A stretch of 64,000 nt of DNA from a bacterium (GTDB lineage Bacteria; JACRDZ01; JAQUKH01). Every line of letters begins with the position of its first letter. Positions within the stretch are counted from its first letter, which is position 1. The position numbers and the translations under genes are program-made. The stretch spans positions 1 through 64,000 of the forward strand of contig JAQUKH010000001.1 in NCBI GenBank assembly GCA_028719205.1. The letters run 5' to 3'. Shown one piece after another: positions 1-10,571 of the stretch. The notes under the pieces are model-generated. The model saw only the letters and a list, made by a program, of their open reading frames with translations. It was not told the origin of the DNA and did no database searches.

Positions 1-272
1 TCTTTGGTCATTCCTATGCCGGTATCTTCAATTGAAAATGTTCCCTCTTTTGGATCGATCTCGATCCGGATCTCGAGAGCTGTATCCTGATCAATAATAT
101 CCCTGTCGGTCAGCTCCTGAAAACGGATCTTATTAAGCGCGTCGGAAGCGTTAGAGATAAGCTCTCGTAAAAATATCTCAGGATGGGTGTATAATGAATG
201 AACAATTATGTTCAGCAGCTGCTTCATTTCCGCTTTATACTCAAATGTTTTCACTTTTTGTTTTTCAGCCAT
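1..272 (-). CDS. htpG: HSP90 family chaperone HtpG, N-terminal part (truncated by window edge)
   Basis: Reverse-strand translation [56 protein letters not shown]... is the HtpG N-terminal ATPase signature. Confidence 0.93.
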   Translation of the reverse strand, partial: MAEKQKVKTFEYKAEMKQLLNIIVHSLYTHPEIFLRELISNASDALNKIRFQELTDRDIIDQDTALEIRIEIDPKEGTFSIEDTGIGMTK

Positions 273-318
273 GATGTTTCTCCTATTTTGGTTTTAAATG
301 GTGTGGAAACTATGCTCT

Positions 319-3300
319 TTACTTCCACCAATCCAGCGCGTTCTGGAATATCTTAATTCCCCATCCCGGTGCTTTTCCTTCTCGGGTCCACCTTGGATGC
401 TGGGTAGGCTGCATATGGCGTTCAGGATGCGGCATAAGTCCGAAAATATTGCCTTTTTCATTGCAGAGCCCGGCAATATTTTCCTGCGAACCGTTTGGGT
501 TATATTTGTGATATTGAAGCGCGTGAAGGTTATTTTTTAAGATGTTATCCAGCACTTTTTTGTTTGCAGTAATAAAACGCCCTTCACCATGAGCAATCGG
601 AACTTCAAGATAGTCTATCCCCTTTGTAAAAATACACGGGGATTTTTTGTTTGCTTTTAGATTGATCCATTCGCATTGATATGTTCCTGAGGTGTTCCAT
701 GTTAAAGTTACTCCCGGGAAACCCGGCAAAATTCCCATTTTAACAAGCACCTGAAATCCGTTACAGATACCCAAAACTAATTTATCCTTTTCCAGAAGTT
801 TATCTTTTAAAGATTCCATTTCCTTCGCCAAAACCATACCTGCGGAAATGTGATCACCGTATGAAAATCCGCCAGGGATTACTATTATTTGATAATTATT
901 CAGGTCTTTTAACTTCACAATTTCATTTATATGCTTCAGGTCAACTGTTGCCTTTAAACTTTCAAACGCGTAAACGCTTTCCGTATCACAATTTGTACCC
1001 GCGGTTCGAACGACCAAAACTCTTGCTTTTGATGAGATTTTCGAAGGTTTTGATATTTTTATTTTGTTTTTTATTGTTTCGATTTTTTTGGCCAGATCCT
1101 TTTTATATTTCAAAGTTTTCTGCCAGCATTTTTTTAAGGTCCATATATCAGTAACAATAATATTTTGTTCGTGTATCCCATGGACTATAAATTTAGCATC
1201 CTTTAAAACAAAGCCCAATTCCGATATATCAACATCGCTCATCATCTTTTTAAATATCTTTTCTTTATCAACAGGCACTTCAACGACAAATCTGCTATTT
1301 GATTCTGAAAATAGTATTTCATCATCATAAATCAGGTCATCTGACTTAATAATATTCCTTATATGTAAATTCATTCCATAACCGCCGGCGAAAGCCATTT
1401 CAGCGGCTGCTACCAGTAAACCGCCTTCAGAACAATCATGGCAGGAAACAACTGTCTTTTTTGTTATGGCCTGATGAAGTTTAGTCATCGTATATTTACA
1501 GTCTGAAACTCTTACAAACGGGACATCGCCGCCTTTAATATTGCGGGATAAATAATAATGCGACCCGCCTAATTCACGGTAAGTTTTTCCGACAAGATAG
1601 ATCTTATTACCAGGCGATTTTACATCCATGGTGATACAATCATTAACATCAGGTATAACAGATATCGCGGAGATTAAAAGTGTAGGAGGTATGCAAATCG
1701 TTGTGCCATCCGGAAGCGCGTATTCGTTATTTAAACTGTCTTTCCCTGAAATTATAGGTATCCCGTAACCATAACAAGCCTCTGTATAACCTTTTGTAGC
1801 GAGATACAGGCTTCCCAATCGGTCAGGTTTATTTGGATTTCCCCAGCTGTAATTCCCAAGTATTCCTGTAGGATTTGAAAAAGGATCCCCGCCAATGCTT
1901 ATTATCTGCCGTAAAGCTTCATTTACAGCGGACGCAGCCATATTTTCGGGGTTCAGATCACCGTATAATGGATTCATACCCGATGAAACGGCAATACCTC
2001 GGTTGCTGTCAAGCAATGGTTTAATAACGGCGGCGTCACCCGGTCCGTCATTAGCGCATCCTACAAGAGGCTTAATAACGCTTCCTGCCTGAACTTCATG
2101 GTCATAACAGCGTATTACCGCCTCTTTACTGCAGATATTCGGCATGGAAAGAATATTTTCCAGATATCCGGTTAAATTATCAGGCAGGCTGTATTTTACA
2201 AATACCGAGTTTGTTGGATTCCAGACGGCTTTCATTTCCTTTTTAGGAAGCCCGCCGCTTACAAAGGAAAGATCAAGATCGGACACCTGTTTATCTTCAT
2301 AAAAAAGTTCAAGTCTACCCGTGCCTGAAAATATACCGATATCTGTTGCTTCTACATCCTCAGAACCGCATAATTCTATCAATTTCTTGACATTTTCAGG
2401 AGGCACAGCAAGAATTATCCTTTCCTGAGCCTCTGATAACCATATCTCCCAAGCGGATAATCCGCTGTATTTTAAAGGAACTTTTTCAAGATTTACCTTT
2501 ACACCTGTTTTCTCACCCATCTCGCCGACTGCTGAAGCAAGCCCTGCCGCCCCGCAATCAGTAATAGCGCGGTATAACTTCAGGTCACGGCATTTAAGAA
2601 GGATATCGAACATCTTCTTTTCAACTATCGGATTACCGATCTGGACTGAACCGGAGGATATTTTCTCGGACTCTGATGTTAATTCACCTGAACTGAACGT
2701 TGCGCCGTGTAATCCGTCGCGTCCAACCCTTCCGCCGACCATTATAATATGGTCATTAACCTTTGGGTATGTTTTTTTACTGTATTCAATTGGCATGATC
2801 CCACCGGTACCGCAATAAACCAGAGGATTTCCGAGATAGCGTTCATCAAAATAAATTCCGCCGTTAACAGTGGGTATTCCCATATTATTTCCGCCGTCTT
2901 TGACCCCTGCTACCACTCCGGCCATTATTCTTTTTGGATGCAGAACCCCGGCAGGAAGTTTTTCATATGGATAATCCAGCGGCCCAAAGCAGAATGTGTC
3001 TGTGTTGAATATCAACCGTGCTCCAAGGCCTGTTCCGAACGGATCTCGATTTACACCCACGATCCCTGTGATCGCCCCTCCATAAGGTTCGAGCGCCGAC
3101 GGGCGGTTATGAGTTTCAACCTTAAAACAAATACCGTGTTCATTATCAAATTTAATAACGCCTGAATTATCAATAAAGACCGACAGGCAATAATCCCTGT
3201 TTAATTTTTGAGTAACATTTTTTATCATTTTAAAAAGGCTTCCCACATTTCTACCGTTAAAAATAATATCCGCCTTGAAAGTTTTGTGCACGCAGTGTTC

Positions 3301-3966
3301 TCCCCACGCGGCCGCGATATGTTCCAATTCCACATCTGTGGGATTTCGTTTTATTTTTTGAAAATAACTCCTGATGGCCTTCATTTCGTTTAAGTCAAGC
3401 CAAAGGCGGTTTTGTGAAAGTTTTACTAACTCTTCGTCTGTTGAATTTAAAATGGGAACTTCAGTAAAAGCATATTCAGGTTTCTGCGGCGCAATAATTA
3501 TATTTTCTTTATCTTTTATCCTGTGTTCAATAACCTTATTGTAAAGTAATTTTTCTGAAATAAGATCAAGCTCATTTTTGGAGAGCGTACCGCCCAAAAG
3601 ATATTTTCTTCCGGTTTTAACCTCAAAATATTTTTTTATACCGAGGCTTTTAACACCTTTTTTTATCGCGTCGCTCCAAAGTACCAGAACGCCGGGGTTA
3701 GTATTGATCTCAATTACGCTGAAAGACTTTTCAATAAACAGGTTTGAATTTACGGCATATTCCTCTATAATCGGATCTGCCAGAAATTTTTGGCAGATAG
3801 TTTCCATTTCAGTCAGAGTAAGATCTCCTTCAAAATAGAAAGTCTTTAACTCAATAGCCTCTTTAACAGTCGATATTCCAAGATCCTTGATCTTACTTTT
3901 GATCCCGTGCCCGGATATATCATATATTTTATTTTTACAGCCGATCTCAACCTTATATGTGTTCAT
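319..3966 (-). CDS. purL: Phosphoribosylformylglycinamidine synthase, fused PurS-like x2 + PurL + PurQ
   Basis: 1215 aa; PurL motifs (AAAWGEHCVHKTF, FKVETHNRPSALEPYGGA), C-terminal class I glutaminase (GGFSYGDHISAG, LGICNGFQVLVKMG, MPHPERH); N-terminus resembles two tandem PurS domains. Confidence 0.93.
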   Translation of the reverse strand: MNTYKVEIGCKNKIYDISGHGIKSKIKDLGISTVKEAIELKTFYFEGDLTLTEMETICQKFLADPIIEEYAVNSNLFIEKSFSVIEINTNPGVLVLWSDAIKKGVKSLGIKKYFEVKTGRKYLLGGTLSKNELDLISEKLLYNKVIEHRIKDKENIIIAPQKPEYAFTEVPILNSTDEELVKLSQNRLWLDLNEMKAIRSYFQKIKRNPTDVELEHIAAAWGEHCVHKTFKADIIFNGRNVGSLFKMIKNVTQKLNRDYCLSVFIDNSGVIKFDNEHGICFKVETHNRPSALEPYGGAITGIVGVNRDPFGTGLGARLIFNTDTFCFGPLDYPYEKLPAGVLHPKRIMAGVVAGVKDGGNNMGIPTVNGGIYFDERYLGNPLVYCGTGGIMPIEYSKKTYPKVNDHIIMVGGRVGRDGLHGATFSSGELTSESEKISSGSVQIGNPIVEKKMFDILLKCRDLKLYRAITDCGAAGLASAVGEMGEKTGVKVNLEKVPLKYSGLSAWEIWLSEAQERIILAVPPENVKKLIELCGSEDVEATDIGIFSGTGRLELFYEDKQVSDLDLSFVSGGLPKKEMKAVWNPTNSVFVKYSLPDNLTGYLENILSMPNICSKEAVIRCYDHEVQAGSVIKPLVGCANDGPGDAAVIKPLLDSNRGIAVSSGMNPLYGDLNPENMAASAVNEALRQIISIGGDPFSNPTGILGNYSWGNPNKPDRLGSLYLATKGYTEACYGYGIPIISGKDSLNNEYALPDGTTICIPPTLLISAISVIPDVNDCITMDVKSPGNKIYLVGKTYRELGGSHYYLSRNIKGGDVPFVRVSDCKYTMTKLHQAITKKTVVSCHDCSEGGLLVAAAEMAFAGGYGMNLHIRNIIKSDDLIYDDEILFSESNSRFVVEVPVDKEKIFKKMMSDVDISELGFVLKDAKFIVHGIHEQNIIVTDIWTLKKCWQKTLKYKKDLAKKIETIKNKIKISKPSKISSKARVLVVRTAGTNCDTESVYAFESLKATVDLKHINEIVKLKDLNNYQIIVIPGGFSYGDHISAGMVLAKEMESLKDKLLEKDKLVLGICNGFQVLVKMGILPGFPGVTLTWNTSGTYQCEWINLKANKKSPCIFTKGIDYLEVPIAHGEGRFITANKKVLDNILKNNLHALQYHKYNPNGSQENIAGLCNEKGNIFGLMPHPERHMQPTQHPRWTREGKAPGWGIKIFQNALDWWK

Positions 3967-3981
3967 CTTACTCCATGTACC

Positions 3982-4020
3982 ACCCCTTATCCCCTCCTTA
4001 CCAAGGAGGGCTTGGGGGAG
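3982..4020. repeat. Intergenic palindrome CCCTCCTT-ACC-AAGGAGGG with flanking CCCC/GGGG arms
   Basis: Perfect 8-bp stem 3992-3999 / 4003-4010, extended by ACCCCTTATCC / CTTGGGGGAGG; no clear T-run. Confidence 0.6.
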
Positions 4021-4022
4021 GT

Positions 4023-4409
4023 TTATAATAAAATTAAAAGTGTCGAAATAACAAAACTTAAAAGCACAATTGATTCAGGTAAAAGCATTAATATAATTAA
4101 ACCGCCTAAAGTTTCAGGTTTTTCGGTAACTGTTCCTAATCCCATTCCGATAACCTTGAATTGCACGGCGATCGTGCTTAATATCCCGACTATTAAAACA
4201 ACCCCTGCTGTGACCCTTGTCACCATCTTAAGCCTGATATTACTCTCAATTTTATCCTGATCGCCCTTGTCTTTAAAAATATTTTCCAGATCAAATAATC
4301 TGCTTTGTGTTTTCTCTGAAGTAACATTTGGCTCTTGAGCTTTAACCAAAGGCATTATCATAAAATAAATACCTGTTATCAATATTATTAAATAAAATAA
4401 TTTTCGCAA
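4023..4409 (-). CDS. Orphan V/A-type ATPase K (c-like) subunit paralogue with N-terminal signal/TM extension
   Basis: TTG start. C-terminal part ...AVQFKVIGMGLGTVTEKPETLGGLIILMLLPESIVLLSFVIS matches the in-operon K subunit ...AMTQGKIGQAGCGAMAEKPELAGTIFILVAIPETMVVLGFVVG. Confidence 0.75.
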   Translation of the reverse strand: MRKLFYLIILITGIYFMIMPLVKAQEPNVTSEKTQSRLFDLENIFKDKGDQDKIESNIRLKMVTRVTAGVVLIVGILSTIAVQFKVIGMGLGTVTEKPETLGGLIILMLLPESIVLLSFVISTLLILL

Positions 4410-4547
4410 CTAAGTTCTCCCTTTTTTAGCATTACTTTTGATCAGCTTTTTAGCATATTTATAAACCTCAACAAAAAAAACAGTTTTAATTAAAATATAT
4501 ATGATATAAGCCGATAATATTATCAGTAAAGTTGATGAAAACATCAT
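4410..4547 (-). CDS. Small single-pass membrane protein (45 aa), upstream of orphan K-like gene
   Basis: Frame read manually: MMFSSTLLIILSAYIIYILIKTVFFVEVYKYAKKLIKSNAKKGRT*; its TAG stop abuts the TTG start of the K-like gene (TAG|TTG). Confidence 0.5.
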   Translation of the reverse strand: MMFSSTLLIILSAYIIYILIKTVFFVEVYKYAKKLIKSNAKKGRT

Positions 4548-4679
4548 TTGACCTGTAATTAAATAAAGAGATTTTACTATTTTTATGGTTATCAGTCAAT
4601 TCATTTTATAATAAAGCTGTTGACAGTAAATTAAAGCTGAATTAAAATAACATAGTTAAATAAACCAAGAGGAGAATTT

Positions 4680-5018
4680 ATGGTAAACAACGTTACAGAT
4701 GAAGAGTTAGGCATAAAATCGTTCCATCTCCGCCGAGACAGGGCTGTAGAACAAAGCATTGAAAAGATCAGGCAAAAAGTAGGTAATGACTGGATTCTTC
4801 TGTCCTTCAAGGATACTCAGACACTGCACTGGATCTTAGGCGAGATATGGTCGTTTATAGCGCATGATAATTGGGATAAAATATTGTTCAGCGAAATTGA
4901 ATTTAAAGACCTTAAAAAAGTATTATCCATCTCCGAAGATATTATGTCGCGTAAAAAAATGGGCGGTGCCGGGCTGGATCAGATACATAAAATACTCGCT
5001 TCAAAAAAATTAGGATAG
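4680..5018 (+). CDS. Hypothetical protein (112 aa)
   Basis: ATG ORF preceded by AGAGGAG ribosome-binding site; divergent from neighbours. Confidence 0.65.
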   Translation: MVNNVTDEELGIKSFHLRRDRAVEQSIEKIRQKVGNDWILLSFKDTQTLHWILGEIWSFIAHDNWDKILFSEIEFKDLKKVLSISEDIMSRKKMGGAGLDQIHKILASKKLG

Positions 5019-5444
5019 TTATTTCTTGAATTTTATTTTAAAAAGCGGTTCATTATTGATACCGTAATCATCGTCGTCATTTTTCGCGGGGATTTCTTTT
5101 TGTTTATTGATGTGGACGGTCTTTTTTCCTGGGATGTCAGTTAAATATTTATCATCTTTTTCTAAAAATAATTCATATTTAGCCAGCGCAATATTTCTTG
5201 AATACTCGATGCCTGAAACTCTTCTGAAAACGCTGTCTTCATACCACATTTGTAATTCAATGTCACTTACTTCCTTTAATCTTTTTTTAATATCCAGTCT
5301 TTTTTTATAATCTTTTTTTGCTTCTTCACTATTGGCTAATTTATTACCATACCTGGTGAATCGCATGAACAAAGATAATTTAAAACTTAAATATATAAAA
5401 AAAGCTACAAAATATAGTAGTATAAATTTGAAGCTAAACATCAA
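5019..5444 (-). CDS. Hypothetical protein with N-terminal transmembrane segment (141 aa)
   Basis: Hydrophobic N-terminus FKFILLYFVAFFIYLSF then charged C-terminus. Confidence 0.6.
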   Translation of the reverse strand: MMFSFKFILLYFVAFFIYLSFKLSLFMRFTRYGNKLANSEEAKKDYKKRLDIKKRLKEVSDIELQMWYEDSVFRRVSGIEYSRNIALAKYELFLEKDDKYLTDIPGKKTVHINKQKEIPAKNDDDDYGINNEPLFKIKFKK

Positions 5445-5483
5445 TATTTTGGGATAACATAGAGGTGTTTAATAATATTAGGC

Positions 5484-6653
5484 CTAAGTAAACTTAATAA
5501 ACGCTGTAGGCGGTTTTTTAAATACTTTACTTTTCTTTTTCGATGAAAAACTTAACCCCAGGGAGAATTTTGGTTTCGGAGGAGTTGGAGCTGCCAGTAA
5601 TTCAATAACAAAATCGACCATTCCGTATAATACAGGGAATTTAAATGACTTGTCATTTTCAAAAATTTCAACCTCGTCATTATTCTTAAATATGAATGTT
5701 TTGTCTCCAAGGATATCTTTTGAAATTATTACATTAAAATTTCTTTTTTGCCATCTGGCAATTTCTAAAAGATTAAGGGCAAATGATAAATTATCAATTT
5801 CATCAGCCTTAGAAACAAGATTACCGGCTTTTAAATACGCTGTTAACTGTGTTTTATAAGATTTACTCTTACTATATTCTCTGACCTCTTTAAGTACCCA
5901 GTTCTTGTATATTTCTTTTTGCTCTTGAGTCGAATCATTTATATAAAAAATATTGTGTGCCGTAATTTCAGATTGAGATTCGTCTTTTTTTACATTAGAA
6001 GTTTTGTCCTGCATTTCTTTAACGTTGAAACGGTTAAATGCTTTAATTACCTCTTTATATTTAGGATTTTGAAGTTTTTCAGTCAGTTGAAGCAATCTGC
6101 TGTCGTCAAATTGAAATAATGCTAAAGGAGCAAGATCATGGCCCCGGGTAAGTTCTAATAATGGTTCTATTTTCTTAAAAAAGCCGTTTATATTAATTAA
6201 AACTTTGCTTATTAAAGCTTTTAACTGTTTCTTAATTTCAATGGTGGATTTTTCTTTTATCAGATCTTCGTAATCTTTGTTAATTGAATTATTAAAAAAT
6301 GTAACAGCATTAGTAAAAAATGCGCTTGTTTTTTTGTTTTCTTTTAATATCTTAAACTCATTAATAACCTTTTCTGCCATCCAATACGAATCTGCCGGAT
6401 GGTCCTTAGTTAAAGGCTGAATGTTCTTAAAAGAATAATGATCCAATATACCTTGGATAATGAAATAATTTAACCATTGCTCGGCAGGAACTTCCTCTAA
6501 ATTTTTAATTACGGGATTTTGAAGATAAAATAAAGAAAAAAGATCTGTTTTAAGATCAGAGTCATTTGTTCCGGTAGCTGAAGGCTTATTTAAACTATTG
6601 AATATTTCAATAGTTTGATCTGTCGTTTCTATTACAAGTTTATCTGCTGACAT
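5484..6653 (-). CDS. Hypothetical protein (389 aa) at distal end of V-ATPase operon
   Basis: Long ORF co-directional with ntpD, 39-bp gap; no recognised family. Confidence 0.7.
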   Translation of the reverse strand: MSADKLVIETTDQTIEIFNSLNKPSATGTNDSDLKTDLFSLFYLQNPVIKNLEEVPAEQWLNYFIIQGILDHYSFKNIQPLTKDHPADSYWMAEKVINEFKILKENKKTSAFFTNAVTFFNNSINKDYEDLIKEKSTIEIKKQLKALISKVLININGFFKKIEPLLELTRGHDLAPLALFQFDDSRLLQLTEKLQNPKYKEVIKAFNRFNVKEMQDKTSNVKKDESQSEITAHNIFYINDSTQEQKEIYKNWVLKEVREYSKSKSYKTQLTAYLKAGNLVSKADEIDNLSFALNLLEIARWQKRNFNVIISKDILGDKTFIFKNNDEVEIFENDKSFKFPVLYGMVDFVIELLAAPTPPKPKFSLGLSFSSKKKSKVFKKPPTAFIKFT

Positions 6654-6692
6654 TTAGAGCCTCCTCATTATATAAATAAAAACCTTATTATT

Positions 6693-7352
6693 TTATTTTT
6701 GTTTTTCCTGTTCGATCAATTTTTTATTTTTTTCTATTGATTTTTTAACTTTCTTTAGACGGAACAGGTCCTCGCGCGCGCGTTCCTCCAGGGTCATTTT
6801 AATAAATGTTACTTGTTCTTTTAAGGCAGGAACAACTATATGTTCTAAAGCGTTTACGCGGCGGTTAGTTTTTTGAATTTCTTCACCAAGACGTCTAAGC
6901 CTGGTTTCAATGTGCGCGTTATCAATAATTACATCGACTATTTTTTCAAATTTTTCCGCTGTTTCACTGATACGGCTGCTTACTCCGGCGATACTGTATC
7001 CTCTGGAAAACTGATTTCTAAGCGGGCTTACACCTTTTGTTACTACAGGTAACGGTACACCCATAACCTGAGTACCTGTAATTGTCGCGGTGACATTCGA
7101 TTTTGTCGCGAAACTGGCAGATTTAACGGTTATCATACCGTCAACAGCCTGAGCGGTAGCCAGTGAGTATTGCCCTTCCGCTAAAGCGCGCTGCAAAAAA
7201 TTACTCATACGAAGGGCATGATCAAGAACTTTCATGAATTCCATCATTAAAGCGTCCCGTTTCTGCTTTAAAAGTTCTTTACCTTGATTAGCCAGATTTA
7301 TCTGGGTTTTTTTCAGTAATAGTTCTGTTCTTGTAGGGCTGGATGACTCCAT
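6693..7352 (-). CDS. ntpD: V/A-type ATP synthase subunit D
   Basis: PTRTELLLKKTQINLANQGKELLKQKRDALMMEF and RRLGEEIQKTNRRVNALEHIVVP are V-ATPase D signatures. Confidence 0.95.
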   Translation of the reverse strand: MESSSPTRTELLLKKTQINLANQGKELLKQKRDALMMEFMKVLDHALRMSNFLQRALAEGQYSLATAQAVDGMITVKSASFATKSNVTATITGTQVMGVPLPVVTKGVSPLRNQFSRGYSIAGVSSRISETAEKFEKIVDVIIDNAHIETRLRRLGEEIQKTNRRVNALEHIVVPALKEQVTFIKMTLEERAREDLFRLKKVKKSIEKNKKLIEQEKQK

Positions 7353-7380
7353 AAATTATTTTTGTCCTCTTATCTCAAGT

Positions 7381-8778
7381 TTATTCTGTTTTAGTTTTTA
7401 CCCTGTATTTAGCAATATGTTCTTTCTTGACCTGCTTTAATTCGCCATCCGGATACGCGGATACCAATTCCCATCCCATATCCAATGTTTGCTCAATGGT
7501 CCTGTCCTCATTACCTTGAGAAATAAAGAACTTTTCAAAATCATCGGCGAATTTTAAATGTTTTCTGTCTAATTCCGACAAAGCTTCTTCACCGACAATT
7601 GCCACCAATCTTCTCAGGTCACGGCCCTGCGCGTAACTGGCATATAACTGGTTCGCGATACCGCGATGATCTTCTCTTGTTTTTCCGTCACCTATACCCA
7701 TATTCATCAAACGTGAAAGACATGGAAGAACATCTATCGGAGGGAAAACACCTCTTCTGAATAGTGAACGGCTTAGAACGATCTGGCCTTCTGTGATATA
7801 ACCTGTTAAATCCGGTATAGGATGCGTAATATCGTCATCAGGCATCGTTAAAATAACAAGCTGTGTTATGGAGCCTTTTTTTCCTTTAATCCTTCCAGCT
7901 CTTTCATAAATAGTTGAAAGGTCGGTGTACATATATCCCGGATAACCGCGCCTGCCGGGAACTTCTTCACGCGCAGTTGATATTTCACGCAACGCTTCGC
8001 AATAGTTTGTCATATCGGTTAATATTACCAGTACCTGCATGTCTTGTTTGAATGCCAGATACTCAGCAACAGTCAAAGCGCACCTGGGAGTAACAATACG
8101 TTCAATTGTCGGGTCATCAGCGAGATTTAAGAAAAACACGACTTTTTGCAGAGCGCCGGTTTGCTCAAAATTCTTTTGAAAAAATGAAGCCTCCCTGTTA
8201 GTGATACCCATAGCTCCAAAAACTATCGCGAATTCTTCCCCGCTTTTAACTTTTGCCTGCTGAATAATTTGCGCGATCAATTCATTAGCAGGTAAACCGG
8301 AACCTGAAAAGATCGGCAGTTTCTGGCCACGGACCAGTGTATTTAACCCGTCGATCGCGGAAATACCGGTCTGTATAAAATCTCTCGGTTCAGCTCTTGA
8401 ATAGGGATTGATCGGAGAACCGGCAATTTCAAGCATTTCGTCGGGTATTATTTCAGGGCCGCCATCGATCGGTTTTCCAAAACCATTCAAGACCCTTCCC
8501 ATCATGTCTACTGAAACACCTATTTTAGCTACTTCACCTTTAAATTTTACAGTTGTTTTATCAGCATCTATACCCTGCGTACCCTCAAATATTTGAACGC
8601 AAGCCATTTCTTCTGAAATTTCCAGTACCTGCCCATTTCGCACTTTCCCATCCGGTAAGGTAATTTCAACCATTTCTCCATATGAAACACCTTTTATTCC
8701 CTTTAGGAAAACTAAAGGGCCGGTAACATAATTTACTGTCCGGTATTCACTAGAGACTAACTTTATTTTATTTGACAT
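7381..8778 (-). CDS. ntpB: V/A-type ATP synthase subunit B
   Basis: [56 protein letters not shown]. Confidence 0.97.
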   Translation of the reverse strand: MSNKIKLVSSEYRTVNYVTGPLVFLKGIKGVSYGEMVEITLPDGKVRNGQVLEISEEMACVQIFEGTQGIDADKTTVKFKGEVAKIGVSVDMMGRVLNGFGKPIDGGPEIIPDEMLEIAGSPINPYSRAEPRDFIQTGISAIDGLNTLVRGQKLPIFSGSGLPANELIAQIIQQAKVKSGEEFAIVFGAMGITNREASFFQKNFEQTGALQKVVFFLNLADDPTIERIVTPRCALTVAEYLAFKQDMQVLVILTDMTNYCEALREISTAREEVPGRRGYPGYMYTDLSTIYERAGRIKGKKGSITQLVILTMPDDDITHPIPDLTGYITEGQIVLSRSLFRRGVFPPIDVLPCLSRLMNMGIGDGKTREDHRGIANQLYASYAQGRDLRRLVAIVGEEALSELDRKHLKFADDFEKFFISQGNEDRTIEQTLDMGWELVSAYPDGELKQVKKEHIAKYRVKTKTE

Positions 8779-8781
8779 TTT

Positions 8782-10542
8782 TTATAATACCTCCAACGCA
8801 ACAATTTCGTTATTTATTTTGTCTGCTAAATGGGTTAAGACCTCTACTGCTTTATCTAACGGAATTTCTTTCATTCTCGCGATCTCATTTTTAATAGGTA
8901 ATGAAGAGATCTGCTGTAAGGTTACTCCTCTCTCTACCGCCTGAGCGATCGCGTTATAATAATTTATAATTACTTTCAACATCCAATATTGTTTTTTTGG
9001 AGAACAATACGCGTCTATGTCATGAAAAGCGAATTGCTGAAGAAAATCTTCTCTTATTATTTTCGTAACTTCTAAAATTATCTTTTCTGTTTCAGGCAAG
9101 GCATCCGGCCCGACTAACTGAACTATTTCCTGAAGTTCAACTTCCTTCTGCAAAAGGAACATTGCCTTATCCCTTAACTCTTTCCAATCAGCTCCGACAT
9201 TTGTCAAATACCAATTCAGTACCTGATCAACATATAAAGTGTAACTTTTTATCCAGTTGATAGCCGGGAAATGCCTTCTATGGGCAAGACTCGCGTCCAG
9301 CGCCCAGAACGCGCCTGAAATTCGAAGTGAATTTTGCGTCATCGGTTCGGAAAAATCTCCTCCGGGAGGTGAAACCGCTCCAACAACTGTAATAGATCCT
9401 GTACGCTCATGCTTGCTCGCGAGGCACATGGTTCTTCCGCTTCTTTCATAAAAATTAGCCAAACGTGTAGCAAGATATGCAGGATAACCTTCTTCTCCAG
9501 GCATTTCTTCCAAACGGCCTGATACTTCACGCAGTGCTTCACCCCAGCGTGAGGTTGAATCCGCCATCATCGCCACGTCATAACCCATATCTCTAAAATA
9601 CTCGGCAAGTGTTATTCCTGTATAAATAGAAGCTTCACGGGCGGCAACAGGCATGTTAGAAGTATTCGCTACAAGAATTGTTCTCTGCATTAAAGGAATA
9701 CCGGTTTTTGGATCAACTAATTGAGGAAACTCAACCAGAACTTCAGTCATTTCATTACCGCGTTCACCGCATCCGACATAAACAATTATGTCCGCGTCAG
9801 CCCATTTAGCCAGGGACTGCTGTGTTACTGTCTTTCCGCTTCCGAAAGGCCCGGGTATGATCGCGTTTCCGCCTTTAGCAATAGGGAAGAACGTATCAAA
9901 AATTCTCATTCCTGTTAAAAAAGGAAGATCTGGATCTAACTTCTTTTTAAATGGCCTTGCGATACGCACCGGCCACTCCTGTTTCATTTTTATTTCAACA
10001 TTATTATCTAAAGTGACTATTGTGTCAGTTATTGTATATTCACCTTTTTTAGCGACCTTAGTAACTTTATGCAGTTTGTTCAGTGTCGGCGGTACCATTA
10101 TCCGGTGTTCAAAAGTTCCGTTTTCCACGACAATTCCTACAATATCGCCGTTACCTATTTCGTCGCCAACGCTGATCTTAGGTTCAAATAACCATTTTTT
10201 ATCTGCATCCAGGGCAGTGACATTTACTCCTCTTGTAATAAATTCACCGTATTTCTTAGCTATTTCAGGTAGAGGACGCTGAATACCATCATAGATCGAT
10301 GTTAAAAGGCCAGGCCCTAATTCGATCTTTAAAGGCTGTTCAGTACTGATTACCGGTTCACCGACTATTAAACCGGAGGTATCTTCATATACCTGGATCG
10401 TTGCTTTATCACCTTCCAAACGGATTATCTCACCAATTAAACTCATATCCCCGACTTTAACAACATCATACATTCTTGCGCCGGCAATTTCTTTCGCGAT
10501 TACAACGGGCCCTGATATTTTTGATATTTTACCTTTAAGCAT
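8782..10542 (-). CDS. ntpA: V/A-type ATP synthase catalytic subunit A
   Basis: Walker [51 protein letters not shown]. Confidence 0.97.
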   Translation of the reverse strand: MLKGKISKISGPVVIAKEIAGARMYDVVKVGDMSLIGEIIRLEGDKATIQVYEDTSGLIVGEPVISTEQPLKIELGPGLLTSIYDGIQRPLPEIAKKYGEFITRGVNVTALDADKKWLFEPKISVGDEIGNGDIVGIVVENGTFEHRIMVPPTLNKLHKVTKVAKKGEYTITDTIVTLDNNVEIKMKQEWPVRIARPFKKKLDPDLPFLTGMRIFDTFFPIAKGGNAIIPGPFGSGKTVTQQSLAKWADADIIVYVGCGERGNEMTEVLVEFPQLVDPKTGIPLMQRTILVANTSNMPVAAREASIYTGITLAEYFRDMGYDVAMMADSTSRWGEALREVSGRLEEMPGEEGYPAYLATRLANFYERSGRTMCLASKHERTGSITVVGAVSPPGGDFSEPMTQNSLRISGAFWALDASLAHRRHFPAINWIKSYTLYVDQVLNWYLTNVGADWKELRDKAMFLLQKEVELQEIVQLVGPDALPETEKIILEVTKIIREDFLQQFAFHDIDAYCSPKKQYWMLKVIINYYNAIAQAVERGVTLQQISSLPIKNEIARMKEIPLDKAVEVLTHLADKINNEIVALEVL

Positions 10543-10571
10543 ATTTTTCCTTTAATCCTTATAATAAATGG

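Noticed and set aside
3907-4260. 117-aa + strand ORF across the palindrome and the K-like gene
   Set aside because: Antisense to the K-like subunit whose frame has clear homology; no ribosome-binding site.
9788-10282. 164-aa + strand ORF opposite ntpA
   Set aside because: Fully antisense to the conserved A subunit; composition reflects the complementary strand; no start context or homology.
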